Assembly: GCA_028689715.1 (NCBI GenBank)
Contig: JAQVCQ010000003.1
Location: 1 to 56,000, forward strand
DNA length: 56,000 bases
Source of the DNA: Lachnospiraceae bacterium
GTDB lineage: Bacteria > Bacillota > Clostridia > Lachnospirales > Lachnospiraceae
Reading direction: 5' to 3'
In this document: in pieces, positions 1-11,895 of the stretch
How the letters are laid out: every line of letters begins with the position of its first letter
How positions within the stretch are numbered: position 1 is the first letter of the stretch
Position numbers and translations under genes: made by a program
Notes under the pieces: generated by a model
The model's input: the letters and a program-made list of their open reading frames with translations, nothing else
What the model was told of the DNA's origin: nothing
Database searches by the model: none

Positions 1-2
1 AA

Positions 3-2193
<2,191 letters not shown>

Positions 2194-2215
2194 TGAAAAT
2201 AAGGAGAGCTTGGCT

Positions 2216-2821
2216 ATGACCGGATTGGATAAAATCATTAAGCATATTGAGGATGATGCCTCTGCTGCCGCTGAGGAATTGATTCTGCAGGCCAAGAAAA
2301 AAGCAGAACAAATAAAAAATGATGCAATTGCGGAAGGGGAAAAGCTGACACAAGAGGCGAAAGCACAATCAGAGCTTGAAACAGTTTCCTTTCTGGAACG
2401 TGCAAAGTCAGCAGCCACGCTGCAGAAAAAGAAAATGATACTGACAGAAAAACAGAAATGTATCAGTGGTATCATAGAAAAGGCGCAGGAACATTTACTT
2501 CAGATGCAGTCAGAAGAGTATTTTTCTACTATTTTGAAGATGCTTCCTAAATATGCAAGAGGCTTGAATGGAGAAATTAGATTTTCGCCCAGAGATCTGG
2601 ACAGGATTCCGGCGGATCTTGAACATAGAATTGCCTCTGTTCTAAACGAAAAAGAAGGAGCAGCTTTGAAAATTTCAAAAGAGTCTGCGAAAATCAAGGG
2701 CGGATTTCTGCTGATCTATGATGATGTGGAAGAGAATTGTTCCTTTGAAGCACTTCTTGAGAATCAAAGAGATTATTTACAGGATAAAATCGGACAGCTG
2801 CTTTTTGAGCAGCAGACATGA
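2216..2821 (+). CDS. ntpE: V-type ATP synthase subunit E
   Basis: Peripheral-stalk subunit that holds the A3B3 head still during rotation. It is 201 residues long. The N-terminal half is highly charged (Lys, Glu, Ala, Gln) and should be a long helix or coiled coil; the C-terminal half is mixed and ends QRDYLQDKIGQLLF, as in this family. The frame is open back to 2159, but the start at 2216 is chosen because AAGGAG lies at the right distance and the product then begins MTGLDKIIKHIEDDA like other E subunits. It sits between K and C as in the E. hirae ntp operon. Sequence conservation in this subunit is low, so position in the operon carries much of the weight. Confidence 0.92.
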   Translation: MTGLDKIIKHIEDDASAAAEELILQAKKKAEQIKNDAIAEGEKLTQEAKAQSELETVSFLERAKSAATLQKKKMILTEKQKCISGIIEKAQEHLLQMQSEEYFSTILKMLPKYARGLNGEIRFSPRDLDRIPADLEHRIASVLNEKEGAALKISKESAKIKGGFLLIYDDVEENCSFEALLENQRDYLQDKIGQLLFEQQT

Positions 2822-2841
2822 TAGAAAGGGAAGGTGTTTGG

Positions 2842-3810
2842 ATGTCAAAGGAACAATACATCTACGCAGTTGCCCGCGTACGTTCCAAAGAACTTGCATT
2901 GCTTGATAAACCAGTTCTGGAACAGCTGCTGTCCTGTAAAACATATGAAGACTGTCTGAAGGTACTTACAGATAAAGGATGGGGAGAACACTCAGGTGAA
3001 AGTGCAGAAGAGATCCTCACCCAGGAACGGGAAAAGACCTGGACTTTTATCAGAGAACTGGTGACGGACATGTCAGTGTTTGATACCTTTTTATATGAGA
3101 AAGATTTTCATAATTTAAAAGCAGCGATCAAACAGGTCTATGTCAGAAACGAAGTGCCAAATATCTTTATAAATGATGGAACTGTTGATAAAGAACTAAT
3201 TTTTGAAGCTGTTAAGAATCATGATTTTACGAATCTGCCTGACCACATGCAGACGGCGGCGGAAGAAGCATATCAAATGCAGATGAGGAATGGCGATGGT
3301 CAGCTCTGCGATATCATCCTGGACCGTGCAGCACTGGATACAGTGTATAAAAAAGCAGGTGAATCAGGCAATGAGCTTCTCATGGAATATGCTGAACTAC
3401 GAGTCGTGACTGCCAATCTGAATTGTGCAATCAGGGGAGCCAAAACAGGAAAAAGAATTGAATTTTTTGAAATGGCCCTTGCACAGTGCCAGACACTTGA
3501 TAAGAAAGAATTGGTCAGGGCAGCGTTGACAGGAGTGGAAGCAATTTATGATTATCTTTCAACAACAGTGTATGATGATGCGGTATTTGCTTTAAAAGAG
3601 TCATTTTCAACATTTGAACGTTGGTGCGACAATCTGATCATAAACAGGATCAAGCCACAAAAATACAACACGATATCAGTATCACCTCTTGCAGCTTATA
3701 TTCTGGCCAGAGAGAATGAAATAAAAACTGTCAGAATTCTATTATCAGGAAAATTAAATGAATTACCTGAGAATTCGATCAGGGAAAGACTGAGGGATAT
3801 GTATGTATAA
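2842..3810 (+). CDS. ntpC: V-type ATP synthase subunit C
   Basis: Central-stalk subunit (archaeal and bacterial type C, equivalent to eukaryotic d) that seats the rotor shaft on the membrane ring. It is 322 residues, nearly all helical, and begins SKEQYIYAVARVRSKELALL, a typical opening. A first in-frame ATG lies at 2818, inside the end of ntpE, but the start at 2842 has a better ribosome site (GAAAGGGAAGG) and fits the family N-terminus. The segment LLMEYAELRVVTANLNCAIRGAKTG and the C-terminal IKTVRILLSGKLNELP resemble the NRI/LRG-type helices of the family. The gene overlaps subunit F by 8 bases, which suggests translational coupling. Confidence 0.93.
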   Translation: MSKEQYIYAVARVRSKELALLDKPVLEQLLSCKTYEDCLKVLTDKGWGEHSGESAEEILTQEREKTWTFIRELVTDMSVFDTFLYEKDFHNLKAAIKQVYVRNEVPNIFINDGTVDKELIFEAVKNHDFTNLPDHMQTAAEEAYQMQMRNGDGQLCDIILDRAALDTVYKKAGESGNELLMEYAELRVVTANLNCAIRGAKTGKRIEFFEMALAQCQTLDKKELVRAALTGVEAIYDYLSTTVYDDAVFALKESFSTFERWCDNLIINRIKPQKYNTISVSPLAAYILARENEIKTVRILLSGKLNELPENSIRERLRDMYV

Positions 3811-4126
3811 AATAGCGATTATGGGAGACCGTGACAGTATTTATGGATTTGCGGCTTTAGGAATTGCAACCTATCCTGTCAGTACAAAAGAGGAAGCCAC
3901 AAAAACATTAAAACATCTTGCTGAAGGCTCTTATGCAGTCATTTACACAACAGAAGCACTATATAGCGAAATTCTGGACGAGATAGAATTCTACAAAAGC
4001 AGTCTGATTCCGGCAATCATCCCCTTACCCGGGGTGAGTGGAAATAATGGGATCGGAATTGCAAACGTAAGAAAATCAGTAGAACGAGCTGTAGGTTCAG
4101 ATATCATTTTTAACAACGAAAACTAG
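3803..4126 (+). CDS. V-type ATP synthase subunit F
   Basis: Small central-stalk subunit (called NtpG in E. hirae) that binds subunit D inside the catalytic head and tunes rotation. At 107 residues it is the expected length. It starts [21 protein letters not shown], where the GD(R/K)D and GF motifs are characteristic, and continues with a Rossmann-like fold: the segment [14 protein letters not shown] and the proline-rich [10 protein letters not shown]. Its start overlaps the end of subunit C by 8 bases. The next gene, subunit A, begins 20 bases later. I leave the symbol empty because names differ between species (atpF, ntpG). Confidence 0.94.
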   Translation: MYKIAIMGDRDSIYGFAALGIATYPVSTKEEATKTLKHLAEGSYAVIYTTEALYSEILDEIEFYKSSLIPAIIPLPGVSGNNGIGIANVRKSVERAVGSDIIFNNEN

Positions 4127-4146
4127 TAAAGCGGGTGATAAGTATA

Positions 4147-5916
4147 ATGAAAAAAGGTACCATAAAAAAAGTCGCAGGACCTTTGGTAATAGCAGAGAAC
4201 ATGCGTGATGTCAATATGTTTGACGTTGTTCGTGTCAGTGAACAGAGGCTGATCGGTGAAATCATCGAAATGCATGGAGACCTCGCATCCATTCAGGTCT
4301 ATGAAGAAACGTCTGGACTCGGACCGGGAGAACCTGTAGAGTCTACAAATGCACCACTCAGCGTTGAACTCGGACCTGGGTTGATTGGAAGTATTTTTGA
4401 CGGTATCCAGAGACCTCTGGTGCGTATTATGAAGGAAACAGGCAATAATTTAAAGAGAGGGATTGAAATACCAGCTCTTGACAGAGAATCATCCTGGCAC
4501 TTTGTACCGCAGAAAAATGTTGGTGACAAAGTAGAAGCTGTAGATATTATCGGGACTGTACAGGAATCAGTTATTATTGAACATAAGATCATGGTTCCGC
4601 ATGGATTTGCGGGAACCCTTGTATCTATTTCAGAAGGCGATTATAAGGTCGAGGATGTAATTGCTGTTGTAGAAACAGCCGATGGCGAGAAAAAAGAAAT
4701 TACACTGATGCAGAAATGGCCGGTACGTGTCGGCCGTCCTTATAAAGAAAAACTGTCTCCGGATATGCCTTTGGTTACAGGACAAAGGGTAGTTGACACT
4801 TTATTCCCAATTGCAAAGGGTGGTGTAGCTGCTGTTCCGGGACCGTTCGGAAGCGGAAAGACGGTCGTTCAGCATCAGCTGGCAAAATGGGCAGAAGCAG
4901 ATATTATCGTATATATTGGATGTGGAGAACGTGGAAATGAAATGACAGATGTTCTTAATGAATTTCCCGAACTGAAAGATCCAAAAACCGGACATTCTCT
5001 AATGGAAAGAACTGTTTTAATTGCCAATACTTCTGATATGCCTGTTGCAGCCAGAGAAGCATCGATTTATGTTGGTATTACGATTGCAGAATATTTCAGA
5101 GATATGGGATTCTCAGTAGCACTTATGGCTGACTCCACTTCAAGATGGGCAGAAGCACTCCGTGAAATGTCCGGACGTCTTGAGGAAATGCCTGGTGAAG
5201 AAGGATACCCAGCTTATCTGGGAAGCCGTCTGGCACAGTTCTATGAACGTGCAGGAAGAGTAATCTCTCTAGGCGCAGATGGAAGAGAAGGAACGTTGTC
5301 TGTTATTGGTGCGGTATCACCTCCGGGTGGAGATATTTCCGAGCCGGTATCTCAGGCAACACTTCGAATTGTTAAGGTATTCTGGAGTCTCGATTCGAAC
5401 CTTGCATACAGAAGACATTTCCCTGCAATCAACTGGCTGACAAGTTATTCCCTCTATTCAGATAATATGGGTAAATGGTTTAATTCCAGTGTAGATGAAA
5501 ACTGGATGGAATTACGTTCCAGACTGATGCATCTGTTACATGATGAATCTGAACTGGATGAAATTGTAAAACTTGTCGGAATGGATGCACTTTCCTCTCC
5601 AGACAGATTAAAACTTGAAGCGGCACGTTCCATCAGAGAAGATTTTCTTCATCAGGATGCATTCCATGAAGTGGATACCTATTCTTCATTAGAGAAACAG
5701 TTCAAAATGATGGAGTTGGTTCTTGCATATTACGATAAAGCATTACATGCGCTGGAGCAGGGAGCATCCATAAATGAATTGGTCAAGCTTCCGGTCAGAG
5801 AAAAAATTGGTAGATTTAAATACATTGCAGCTGATGTAATGGAGAAAAATTATGATGACATACTTGAAAATCTCGATAGAGATATAGACAAACTGCTGAA
5901 AAAGGAGGAAGCCTAA
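4147..5916 (+). CDS. ntpA: V-type ATP synthase subunit A (catalytic)
   Basis: Catalytic nucleotide-binding subunit of the V1 head; it hydrolyses or makes ATP together with subunit B. It is 589 residues, the usual length. The P-loop GPFGSGKT lies at about residues 232-239, followed by [13 protein letters not shown] and the Walker B region [41 protein letters not shown] (shown only for its location; key residues are the DSTSRWAEA motif). The N-terminal barrel and the bulge domain unique to V-type A subunits ([14 protein letters not shown]) are present. A GTG at 4135 is also in frame, but ATG at 4147 sits 8 bases after GGGTGAT and gives the family start [14 protein letters not shown]. The stop overlaps the ATG of subunit B by one base. 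Confidence 0.97.
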   Translation: MKKGTIKKVAGPLVIAENMRDVNMFDVVRVSEQRLIGEIIEMHGDLASIQVYEETSGLGPGEPVESTNAPLSVELGPGLIGSIFDGIQRPLVRIMKETGNNLKRGIEIPALDRESSWHFVPQKNVGDKVEAVDIIGTVQESVIIEHKIMVPHGFAGTLVSISEGDYKVEDVIAVVETADGEKKEITLMQKWPVRVGRPYKEKLSPDMPLVTGQRVVDTLFPIAKGGVAAVPGPFGSGKTVVQHQLAKWAEADIIVYIGCGERGNEMTDVLNEFPELKDPKTGHSLMERTVLIANTSDMPVAAREASIYVGITIAEYFRDMGFSVALMADSTSRWAEALREMSGRLEEMPGEEGYPAYLGSRLAQFYERAGRVISLGADGREGTLSVIGAVSPPGGDISEPVSQATLRIVKVFWSLDSNLAYRRHFPAINWLTSYSLYSDNMGKWFNSSVDENWMELRSRLMHLLHDESELDEIVKLVGMDALSSPDRLKLEAARSIREDFLHQDAFHEVDTYSSLEKQFKMMELVLAYYDKALHALEQGASINELVKLPVREKIGRFKYIAADVMEKNYDDILENLDRDIDKLLKKEEA

Positions 5917-7289
5917 TGCCTAAGGAATATAGAACGATCCAGGAAGTTGCAGGTCCTCTGATGCTTGTACGCGGAGTGGAAGATGTTTCCTATAACGAAC
6001 TTGCTGAGATCGAACTGGCAAGTGGAGAAAAAAGACGCTGTAAGGTATTGGAAATTGACGGAGGAAATGCACTGGTTCAGCTGTTTGAAAGCTCAACAGG
6101 TATCAACCTCTCTAACAGTAAAGTACGTTTTCTTGGAAGAAGCATGGAACTTGGAGTGTCAGAAGATATGCTAAGCCGTGTTTTTGACGGACTTGGCAGA
6201 CCGATCGACAATGGTCCAGAGATCCTTCCGGAAAAAAGAATGGATATCAATGGTCTGCCTATGAATCCTGCAGCCAGAAACTATCCACAGGAATTTATAC
6301 AGACAGGAGTTTCAGCGATCGATGGTCTGAATACTCTGGTAAGAGGTCAGAAACTCCCGATCTTCTCGGCAAGTGGACTTCCACACGCTGAACTTGCGGC
6401 TCAGATTGCAAGACAGGCAAAAGTACGTGGAACAAGCGAACCTTTTGCGGTTGTTTTTGCAGCAATGGGTATTACATTTGAAGAAGCAAACTTTTTCACC
6501 CAGAGTTTTCGTGAGACAGGTGCGATCGACAGAACTGTTATGTTCGTAAACCTTGCAAATGATCCAGCGGTCGAACGTATTGCAACGCCAAGAATGGCAC
6601 TGACAGCAGCTGAATACCTTGCTTTTGAAAAAGACATGCATGTTCTGGTCATATTAACAGATATTACGAATTATGCAGATTCGCTCAGAGAAGTATCGGC
6701 AGCCAGAAAGGAAGTTCCGGGACGCCGTGGTTATCCGGGTTACATGTATACTGACCTGGCATCTTTATATGAACGTGCAGGACGTCTGAAAGGAAAGCCT
6801 GGAAGTATTACAATGATTCCGATTTTAACAATGCCAGAAGATGATAAAACGCATCCTATCCCAGATCTTACAGGATATATTACTGAAGGCCAGATCATCC
6901 TGAGTCGTGAACTCTACAGACAAAGTGTTGCACCACCGATCGATGTACTTCCATCTCTGTCACGTTTGAAAGATAAAGGAATTGGAAGTGGAAAAACACG
7001 TGCAGATCATGCAAATACAATGAACCAGTTGTTTGCTGCCTATGCACGCGGAAAAGAAGCAAAAGAACTCATGGTCGTACTTGGTGAAGCAGCGCTGACA
7101 GATATCGATAAACTTTATGCAAAATTTTCCGATGCATTTGAACAGGAGTATGTATCGCAGGGATATCATACAAACAGAAATATTGAAGAGACCTTAGACC
7201 TTGGATGGAAACTTCTATCTATTCTTCCAAGAACAGAACTTAAGAGAATTAAGGATGAATTCCTGGATCAGTATTATGGTAAACAGTAA
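5916..7289 (+). CDS. ntpB: V-type ATP synthase subunit B
   Basis: Non-catalytic nucleotide-binding subunit of the V1 head, alternating with A in the hexamer. It is 457 residues, standard length. It lacks a P-loop; the corresponding place reads [18 protein letters not shown], as in all V-type B subunits. The signatures [14 protein letters not shown] (here [11 protein letters not shown]), [33 protein letters not shown] (family B signature; key part [14 protein letters not shown]) and [11 protein letters not shown] are all visible. The ATG overlaps the stop of subunit A (TAATG) and is preceded by AAAGGAGG, so A and B are likely made in step. The gap to subunit D is 55 bases. Confidence 0.97.
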   Translation: MPKEYRTIQEVAGPLMLVRGVEDVSYNELAEIELASGEKRRCKVLEIDGGNALVQLFESSTGINLSNSKVRFLGRSMELGVSEDMLSRVFDGLGRPIDNGPEILPEKRMDINGLPMNPAARNYPQEFIQTGVSAIDGLNTLVRGQKLPIFSASGLPHAELAAQIARQAKVRGTSEPFAVVFAAMGITFEEANFFTQSFRETGAIDRTVMFVNLANDPAVERIATPRMALTAAEYLAFEKDMHVLVILTDITNYADSLREVSAARKEVPGRRGYPGYMYTDLASLYERAGRLKGKPGSITMIPILTMPEDDKTHPIPDLTGYITEGQIILSRELYRQSVAPPIDVLPSLSRLKDKGIGSGKTRADHANTMNQLFAAYARGKEAKELMVVLGEAALTDIDKLYAKFSDAFEQEYVSQGYHTNRNIEETLDLGWKLLSILPRTELKRIKDEFLDQYYGKQ

Positions 7290-7344
7290 TTGTTTATTGT
7301 ATAACAGCAGGAAATAATTCCAAGGAAGAAGGGAGGAAAAATAC

Positions 7345-8013
7345 TTGGCTAAAACGCATGTCAATCCTACCCGAATGGAATTGACTAAATTAAAGAAAAA
7401 GCTTGTCACTGCAACAAGGGGACACAAACTGTTAAAGGATAAACGCGATGAACTCATGAGACAATTTCTGGATCTTGTCAGAGAGAATAAAGAACTGAGA
7501 GAAAAAGTCGAAGATGGAATCCGCGCAGCAAATAAAAACTTTGTTCTTGCAAGAGCAGGGATGTCAAATGAAGTTTTGAATGTTGCACTGATGGCCCCGA
7601 AACAGGAAGTGTTTTTACAGGTAGACAGTAAAAATGTAATGAGTGTTGATATCCCAGTTTTTGACTATCATACAAAAACACCGGATGCAAATGATATTTA
7701 CTCTTACGGTTTTGCCTTTACTTCAAGTGACCTTGATGATTCGGTAAAAGCACTGCATGACATTTTTCCGGATATGCTTAAACTGGCTGAATGTGAAAAG
7801 GCATGCCAGCTTATGGCCGCAGAAATAGAGAAGACCAGAAGAAGGGTCAACGCTCTGGAACATGTTATGATCCCGGAATTAAGAGAAAACATCAAGTACA
7901 TCGTAATGAAACTGGATGAGAACGAAAGAAGCACACAAATTCGTTTAATGAAAGTAAAAGACATGATGCTCGAACAGGCACATCATTATAAAGAAAGACA
8001 AGAATCGGTATAA
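7345..8013 (+). CDS. ntpD: V-type ATP synthase subunit D (TTG start)
   Basis: Central rotor shaft of the V1 sector, equivalent in role to gamma of F-type enzymes. It is 222 residues, mostly two long helices that form an antiparallel coiled coil. It begins MAKTHVNPTRMELTKLKKKL, the standard opening, and has the C-terminal helix RRRVNALEHVMIPELRENIKYI, also diagnostic. The start codon is TTG at 7345, 8 bases after GGGAGG; no better start fits. It is the last gene of the operon. Its final codons contain a segment (7982-7996) that is repeated 87 bases downstream in the 3' tail, described under the repeat entry. Confidence 0.95.
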   Translation: MAKTHVNPTRMELTKLKKKLVTATRGHKLLKDKRDELMRQFLDLVRENKELREKVEDGIRAANKNFVLARAGMSNEVLNVALMAPKQEVFLQVDSKNVMSVDIPVFDYHTKTPDANDIYSYGFAFTSSDLDDSVKALHDIFPDMLKLAECEKACQLMAAEIEKTRRRVNALEHVMIPELRENIKYIVMKLDENERSTQIRLMKVKDMMLEQAHHYKERQESV

Positions 8014-8090
8014 AAAATCAATATAAAGAACCAGCATAAAGAATCAATGTAAAAAATCAATATAAAGAATCATTATAAAGAAAAGAATCA
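8011..8090 (+). repeat. Degenerate 13-bp tandem repeat after ntpD
   Basis: Starting at the ntpD stop codon there are about six head-to-tail units of 13 bp with consensus TAAARAATCAATA. Units 1 and 4 are identical (TAAAAAATCAATA); the others differ at a few places. A 15-base block inside the ntpD 3' end (7982-7996, ATCATTATAAAGAAA) recurs at 8069-8083, so the array may have arisen by local duplication of the gene end. Every unit begins with TAA, so stops recur. No ORF, and no function is evident. It lies just before the operon terminator. Confidence 0.75.
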
Positions 8091-8102
8091 AAAATAAGAG
8101 AG

Positions 8103-8148
8103 AGATATAGACGATGGCCATATAGAGGTGCTCGTCTATATCTTTTTT
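8103..8148 (+). terminator. Rho-independent terminator of the V-ATPase operon
   Basis: Perfect 12-bp stem AGATATAGACGA (8103-8114) with TCGTCTATATCT (8132-8143), 17-base loop, followed by TTTTT. It ends the V-ATPase transcript. Confidence 0.85.
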
Positions 8149-8162
8149 AAGAAAAAATTATG

Positions 8163-8191
8163 TTGAGCTTTTATCAGGGAAGACTTAAAAT
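8163..8191 (+). promoter_or_regulatory. Promoter of the methyltransferase gene, probably leaderless
   Basis: TTGAGC (8163-8168), 17-base spacer, TAAAAT (8186-8191). The -10 ends only 6 bases before the ATG at 8198, so transcription would start at or next to the start codon. No ribosome site is found at normal distance; AGGGA at 8176-8180 is too far away. Confidence 0.6.
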
Positions 8192-8197
8192 AGAATT

Positions 8198-9346
8198 ATG
8201 GAAAAATTACAACAATTATTAGAAAAACATATAGCAGAAACAATGTATCAGTTGGTTGCAAGCAATCCGGTCAAAGGGGAAGAGACGATCAAGTTAAAAC
8301 TTCGTCCGATACTTCAAAAGGACCATCTATTATATCAGGCAAGCAGCTTTATTGGTACGCAGGTCATCCATAAAAATTATAGCAAGAATGATGCAGTTAC
8401 TGCAGTCTGTTTTGCAATGGAAACGAAATTCAGGCAGCTTGAAATTCATACGACCAGCCATATCGTGACGGTGCTGATCAGTAAAAAGGGTAAAATGACT
8501 GTAAAAGAGAAAGTGGTTACCGGCGCAGAGAAAGAAATTGATCTGACACATAACCGAAAAAAGAAATATTTGCTTGAAGAAGGAAAAGCTGTTGGCTTTT
8601 TGATCGACCTTGGAATACAGGAGGAATCAGGAAAAATATTGAAGTCTAAATATGACAAATTCAGGCAGATCAATCGTTTCCTGGAGTTTATTGAAGACAT
8701 CATTCCTGAACTTGATAAGGAACAGAAAATCCATATATTGGATTTTGGCTGCGGTAAGTCGTATCTGACCTTTGCAATGTATCATTTTTTGAAAAATGTG
8801 AAGGGTCTTGATATTTCGATCACGGGACTGGATTTAAAAAAAGATGTGATTGAGCATTGTAACCGACTCGCTGAAAAGTATGAGTATCAGGAGTTACATT
8901 TTTTACATGGAGATATTGCAGATTATTCTCAGGAACACTCTATTGATATGGTCGTTACGTTGCATGCATGTGATACTGCAACGGATCATGCGTTACAAAA
9001 AGCTGTTGACTGGAATGCAAAAGTAATTCTTTCTGTGCCATGTTGTCAGCACGAATTGAACCGTCAGATCAAATGTACTGAACTGGATGGTATATTAAAA
9101 TACGGACTGATCAAAGAAAGAATGTCAGCATTGATTACTGATGCGATCCGGGCTGAATTATTAACAGAACAAGGTTATTCAGTGCAGATCCTTGAATTTA
9201 TAGATATGGAACACACACCAAAAAATATTCTGATCAGAGCTGTTAAGACAGGAAGAGTTTTAAATAACAAACGAGAAGAACTTGAAAAACTCTTTCAGTT
9301 TCTTCATGTTGACCCAGCATTGAACAGACTGCTAAGAAATGAATAA
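8198..9346 (+). CDS. Class I SAM-dependent methyltransferase (Methyltransf_32 / METTL25-like)
   Basis: Predicted cytoplasmic methyltransferase of 382 residues; the substrate is unknown. The N-terminal 150 residues (lysine-rich, with TVKEKVVTGAEKEIDLTHNRKKKYLL) resemble no domain I can name with certainty. The SAM-binding core starts at about residue 180 with HILDFGCGKSYLTFAMYHFL (motif I), then SITGLDLKKDVIEHC (motif II with an acidic residue) and VVTLHACDTATDHAL (motif IV region). The following VPCCQHELN is typical of the family that includes METTL25 and bacterial relatives. It has no normal ribosome site and its promoter lies right against the ATG. It is followed 8 bases later by a secreted-protein gene, so they are probably co-transcribed. 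Confidence 0.85.
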   Translation: MEKLQQLLEKHIAETMYQLVASNPVKGEETIKLKLRPILQKDHLLYQASSFIGTQVIHKNYSKNDAVTAVCFAMETKFRQLEIHTTSHIVTVLISKKGKMTVKEKVVTGAEKEIDLTHNRKKKYLLEEGKAVGFLIDLGIQEESGKILKSKYDKFRQINRFLEFIEDIIPELDKEQKIHILDFGCGKSYLTFAMYHFLKNVKGLDISITGLDLKKDVIEHCNRLAEKYEYQELHFLHGDIADYSQEHSIDMVVTLHACDTATDHALQKAVDWNAKVILSVPCCQHELNRQIKCTELDGILKYGLIKERMSALITDAIRAELLTEQGYSVQILEFIDMEHTPKNILIRAVKTGRVLNNKREELEKLFQFLHVDPALNRLLRNE

Positions 9347-9354
9347 AGGAATTT

Positions 9355-11892
9355 ATGAAAAAGACAATTATTAAAATATTCGTCTGTATTGTGACTTTTT
9401 TTGCATCAATAGCAGTGATTGGTGCAATCACAAATCAGGGGAATGCAGATATGACAGTAGAAATGAGTCCTGCAGAATTTCCACTTGTCTATGTGGTAAG
9501 AAATGGTACAAATATTAACTGTATGCATGGCTATGCGTCCCGGATGAAAGAGAGTTTTATCCGGGATTCTGTCACGCCCATTGGAGAAGACAGAAAAATA
9601 AGGTTTCATGCAGATACATACGATCTGGATATCAAAGGACTTGGATTTGAGGTAAGAAGTGCGGATGGAAGCAGACTGATCGAAAATACTGAAATATCAG
9701 AGTATAATACGACCAAAGAGGGAATTGATCTTGAAGTCACGCTCAAAGATCTGATCGAACCGGATACCGAATATACACTGATTTTTTTAATCACCAAAGA
9801 AACCGGCGAGGTCATTCGATATTATACGAGGGTGCTTCAGTCAGAAGAACTGTTTACAGATGAAAAACTTAATTTTGTAAACTACTTTCATGAGAGTACC
9901 TTTACTAAGAATAATGATATCATTAAATACCTTGAACCCAATTCAGAAGGTGACAATACTACATTTAACAAAGTCAATATACACTCTAGTTTTTCGCAGA
10001 TCACATGGGGAGACTTAAGTGTTATGAAGGCAGGGGATGTTCACGCCAGTATATCTGAAATAGGAAGCCAGACGGCAACGGTCTTGCTTAAGTATGTTGC
10101 CATGGTCAATGAAGAGAAGTATCAAGTAACAGAATATTATAGGGTAAAATATGGAACAGAAAGAATGTATCTTCTGGATTTTGAGAGAACAATGAATCAA
10201 TATCCACAGATGAACCAGGATATTTTCTCGAGCAGTAAGATCATGATCGGAATCAGCAGTCCTTCCATTGAGAAAAGAGAGAGTGAAGATGGAAATATGA
10301 TTGCTTTTGTTCAGCAGAATACACTCTACTCTTTTAATATGGTCGATAACAAGTATGTGAGACTATTTTCTTTTTATGATAACGAAAACTGGGATGCAAG
10401 AACGCTGTTCGATAAACATGGAATCCGTATTCTGTCGGTCGAGGAAACTGGAAACGTAAGATTCATGGTGTATGGATACATGAATCGCGGCAGGCATGAA
10501 GGAAGTGTTGGAATACAGGTCTATTATTTTAACAGTATGACAAATACAATAGAAGAGGATATTTTTATTCACTATGACAGGTCTTATGAATTACTTGCAA
10601 AAGAGATCAACAATCTTGCATATGTTTCAAAAGATAATGTGATGTATCTGATGCTTGATGGAACAATCTATTCAGTAGACCTGATTGCAAAGGATAGCAA
10701 GATCATTGCTTCAGGATTGACAGAAGACAGTTATAAAGTATCAGAAAACAATAAAATGATTGCCTGGCAGTCAGAAACAGATAAGACCAGAAATAAGGAA
10801 TTAATCCTTCTGAATCTGAATACAACACAGGAGAGCAGAACATCGGTTTTAGATATGCAAAGAGTTGCACCATTAGGATTTATGGGAGACGATATTATTT
10901 ATGGAATTGCAGATCAGGATGATATAATCACTGATAAAGCAGGGGAAACTATTTTTCCGATGAAGAAGGTCATCATTCAGAATGAACAGGGAGAAATACT
11001 AAAAGAATACCAGCAGGAAGGTGTTTTTGTAACGGAAGGACTTGTTGAAGATAATCTGCTGACGCTAAAGCGCATCACTAAAACTGCCTTATCAGAAGAA
11101 CAGGATGTAAACCTGCTGCTTTATGAACGGATAGAAGATGATCAGATCCTAAATGCAAAACAGGCTGAAAGTACACAGAATAGCCTTGAATCTGTTGTAA
11201 TTCAGGATTATGAAACAGTGATACAGGTCGTATTGAAAAAAACCGTCACACCGGATACGATCAAATTTATGACACCAAAAGAAGTATTGTTTGAGGGTGG
11301 TCGAGAAATTTCTTTGGCAGAAGTTGAAAATGAAGATGTTAAGTATTATGTATATGATCCTTATGGGGTGGATTCTGACTGGACAGATCCTGCTAAAGCG
11401 GTAAAAAGAGCATTTGAGATTACAGGCGTTGTGAGAAATGAAAGCGGCGGTGAAGTCTGGGCACCAGGGAACAGGATGACGAAGAACCAGATCATGAAAA
11501 TCACCGAGACTTTTGTGGAAGAAGGTGAGACCAGCCTATCGGTTTGTCTTGACAGTATACTGGCATTTGAGGGAATTCAGAAGAGTTCAAATACGCTTCT
11601 TTTAAGTGGAATGACCATCAATGATATTCTGGAGGATAATATAGAAGAGTCGCAGGCATTGATTTTATCAGGATGTACATTAGATTCTGTATTGTATTAT
11701 GTAAACAGAGAAATCCCGGTCATGGCAATGCTGAATGATGGCAATGCAGTATTGATCGTTGGATTTAATGAATTGAATACAGTGATTATGGACCCACAGA
11801 CTGGAACAATATATAAAAAGGGAATTCTGGATTCAACACAGTGGTTTGAAGAAAATGGTAATAATTTTATTACCTATACAAAGAAGGAGTAA
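9355..11892 (+). CDS. Secreted or membrane-anchored protein of unknown function with a C39-like C-terminal domain
   Basis: I do not recognise a named family for the whole 845-residue protein. An N-terminal hydrophobic stretch after MKKTIIK (about residues 8-26) is a signal or anchor with no lipobox. Residues about 30-200 look like beta-rich Ig-type material (IKGLGFEVRSADGSRLIEN). The middle (about 270-580) has repeated beta strands of the form NTLYSFNMVDNKYVRLFSF and GTIYSVDLIAKDSKII, suggestive of a beta-propeller. The last 200 residues resemble a papain-like C39 fold: SVCLDSILAFEGI holds the usual Cys position and PVMAMLNDGNAVLIVGFNELNTVIMDPQTG matches the strand-turn that normally carries the catalytic His, here Asn. 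Peptidase activity is therefore doubtful. AAAGGA precedes the ATG. The next gene, an aminopeptidase, follows after 3 bases. Confidence 0.75.
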   Translation: MKKTIIKIFVCIVTFFASIAVIGAITNQGNADMTVEMSPAEFPLVYVVRNGTNINCMHGYASRMKESFIRDSVTPIGEDRKIRFHADTYDLDIKGLGFEVRSADGSRLIENTEISEYNTTKEGIDLEVTLKDLIEPDTEYTLIFLITKETGEVIRYYTRVLQSEELFTDEKLNFVNYFHESTFTKNNDIIKYLEPNSEGDNTTFNKVNIHSSFSQITWGDLSVMKAGDVHASISEIGSQTATVLLKYVAMVNEEKYQVTEYYRVKYGTERMYLLDFERTMNQYPQMNQDIFSSSKIMIGISSPSIEKRESEDGNMIAFVQQNTLYSFNMVDNKYVRLFSFYDNENWDARTLFDKHGIRILSVEETGNVRFMVYGYMNRGRHEGSVGIQVYYFNSMTNTIEEDIFIHYDRSYELLAKEINNLAYVSKDNVMYLMLDGTIYSVDLIAKDSKIIASGLTEDSYKVSENNKMIAWQSETDKTRNKELILLNLNTTQESRTSVLDMQRVAPLGFMGDDIIYGIADQDDIITDKAGETIFPMKKVIIQNEQGEILKEYQQEGVFVTEGLVEDNLLTLKRITKTALSEEQDVNLLLYERIEDDQILNAKQAESTQNSLESVVIQDYETVIQVVLKKTVTPDTIKFMTPKEVLFEGGREISLAEVENEDVKYYVYDPYGVDSDWTDPAKAVKRAFEITGVVRNESGGEVWAPGNRMTKNQIMKITETFVEEGETSLSVCLDSILAFEGIQKSSNTLLLSGMTINDILEDNIEESQALILSGCTLDSVLYYVNREIPVMAMLNDGNAVLIVGFNELNTVIMDPQTGTIYKKGILDSTQWFEENGNNFITYTKKE

Positions 11893-11895
11893 AAT

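Noticed and set aside
5916..7289. Loss of the P-loop in subunit B as a defect
   Set aside because: All V-type B subunits lack it; it is normal.
8011..8090. CRISPR-like array
   Set aside because: The units are 13 bp without spacers and no cas genes are present.
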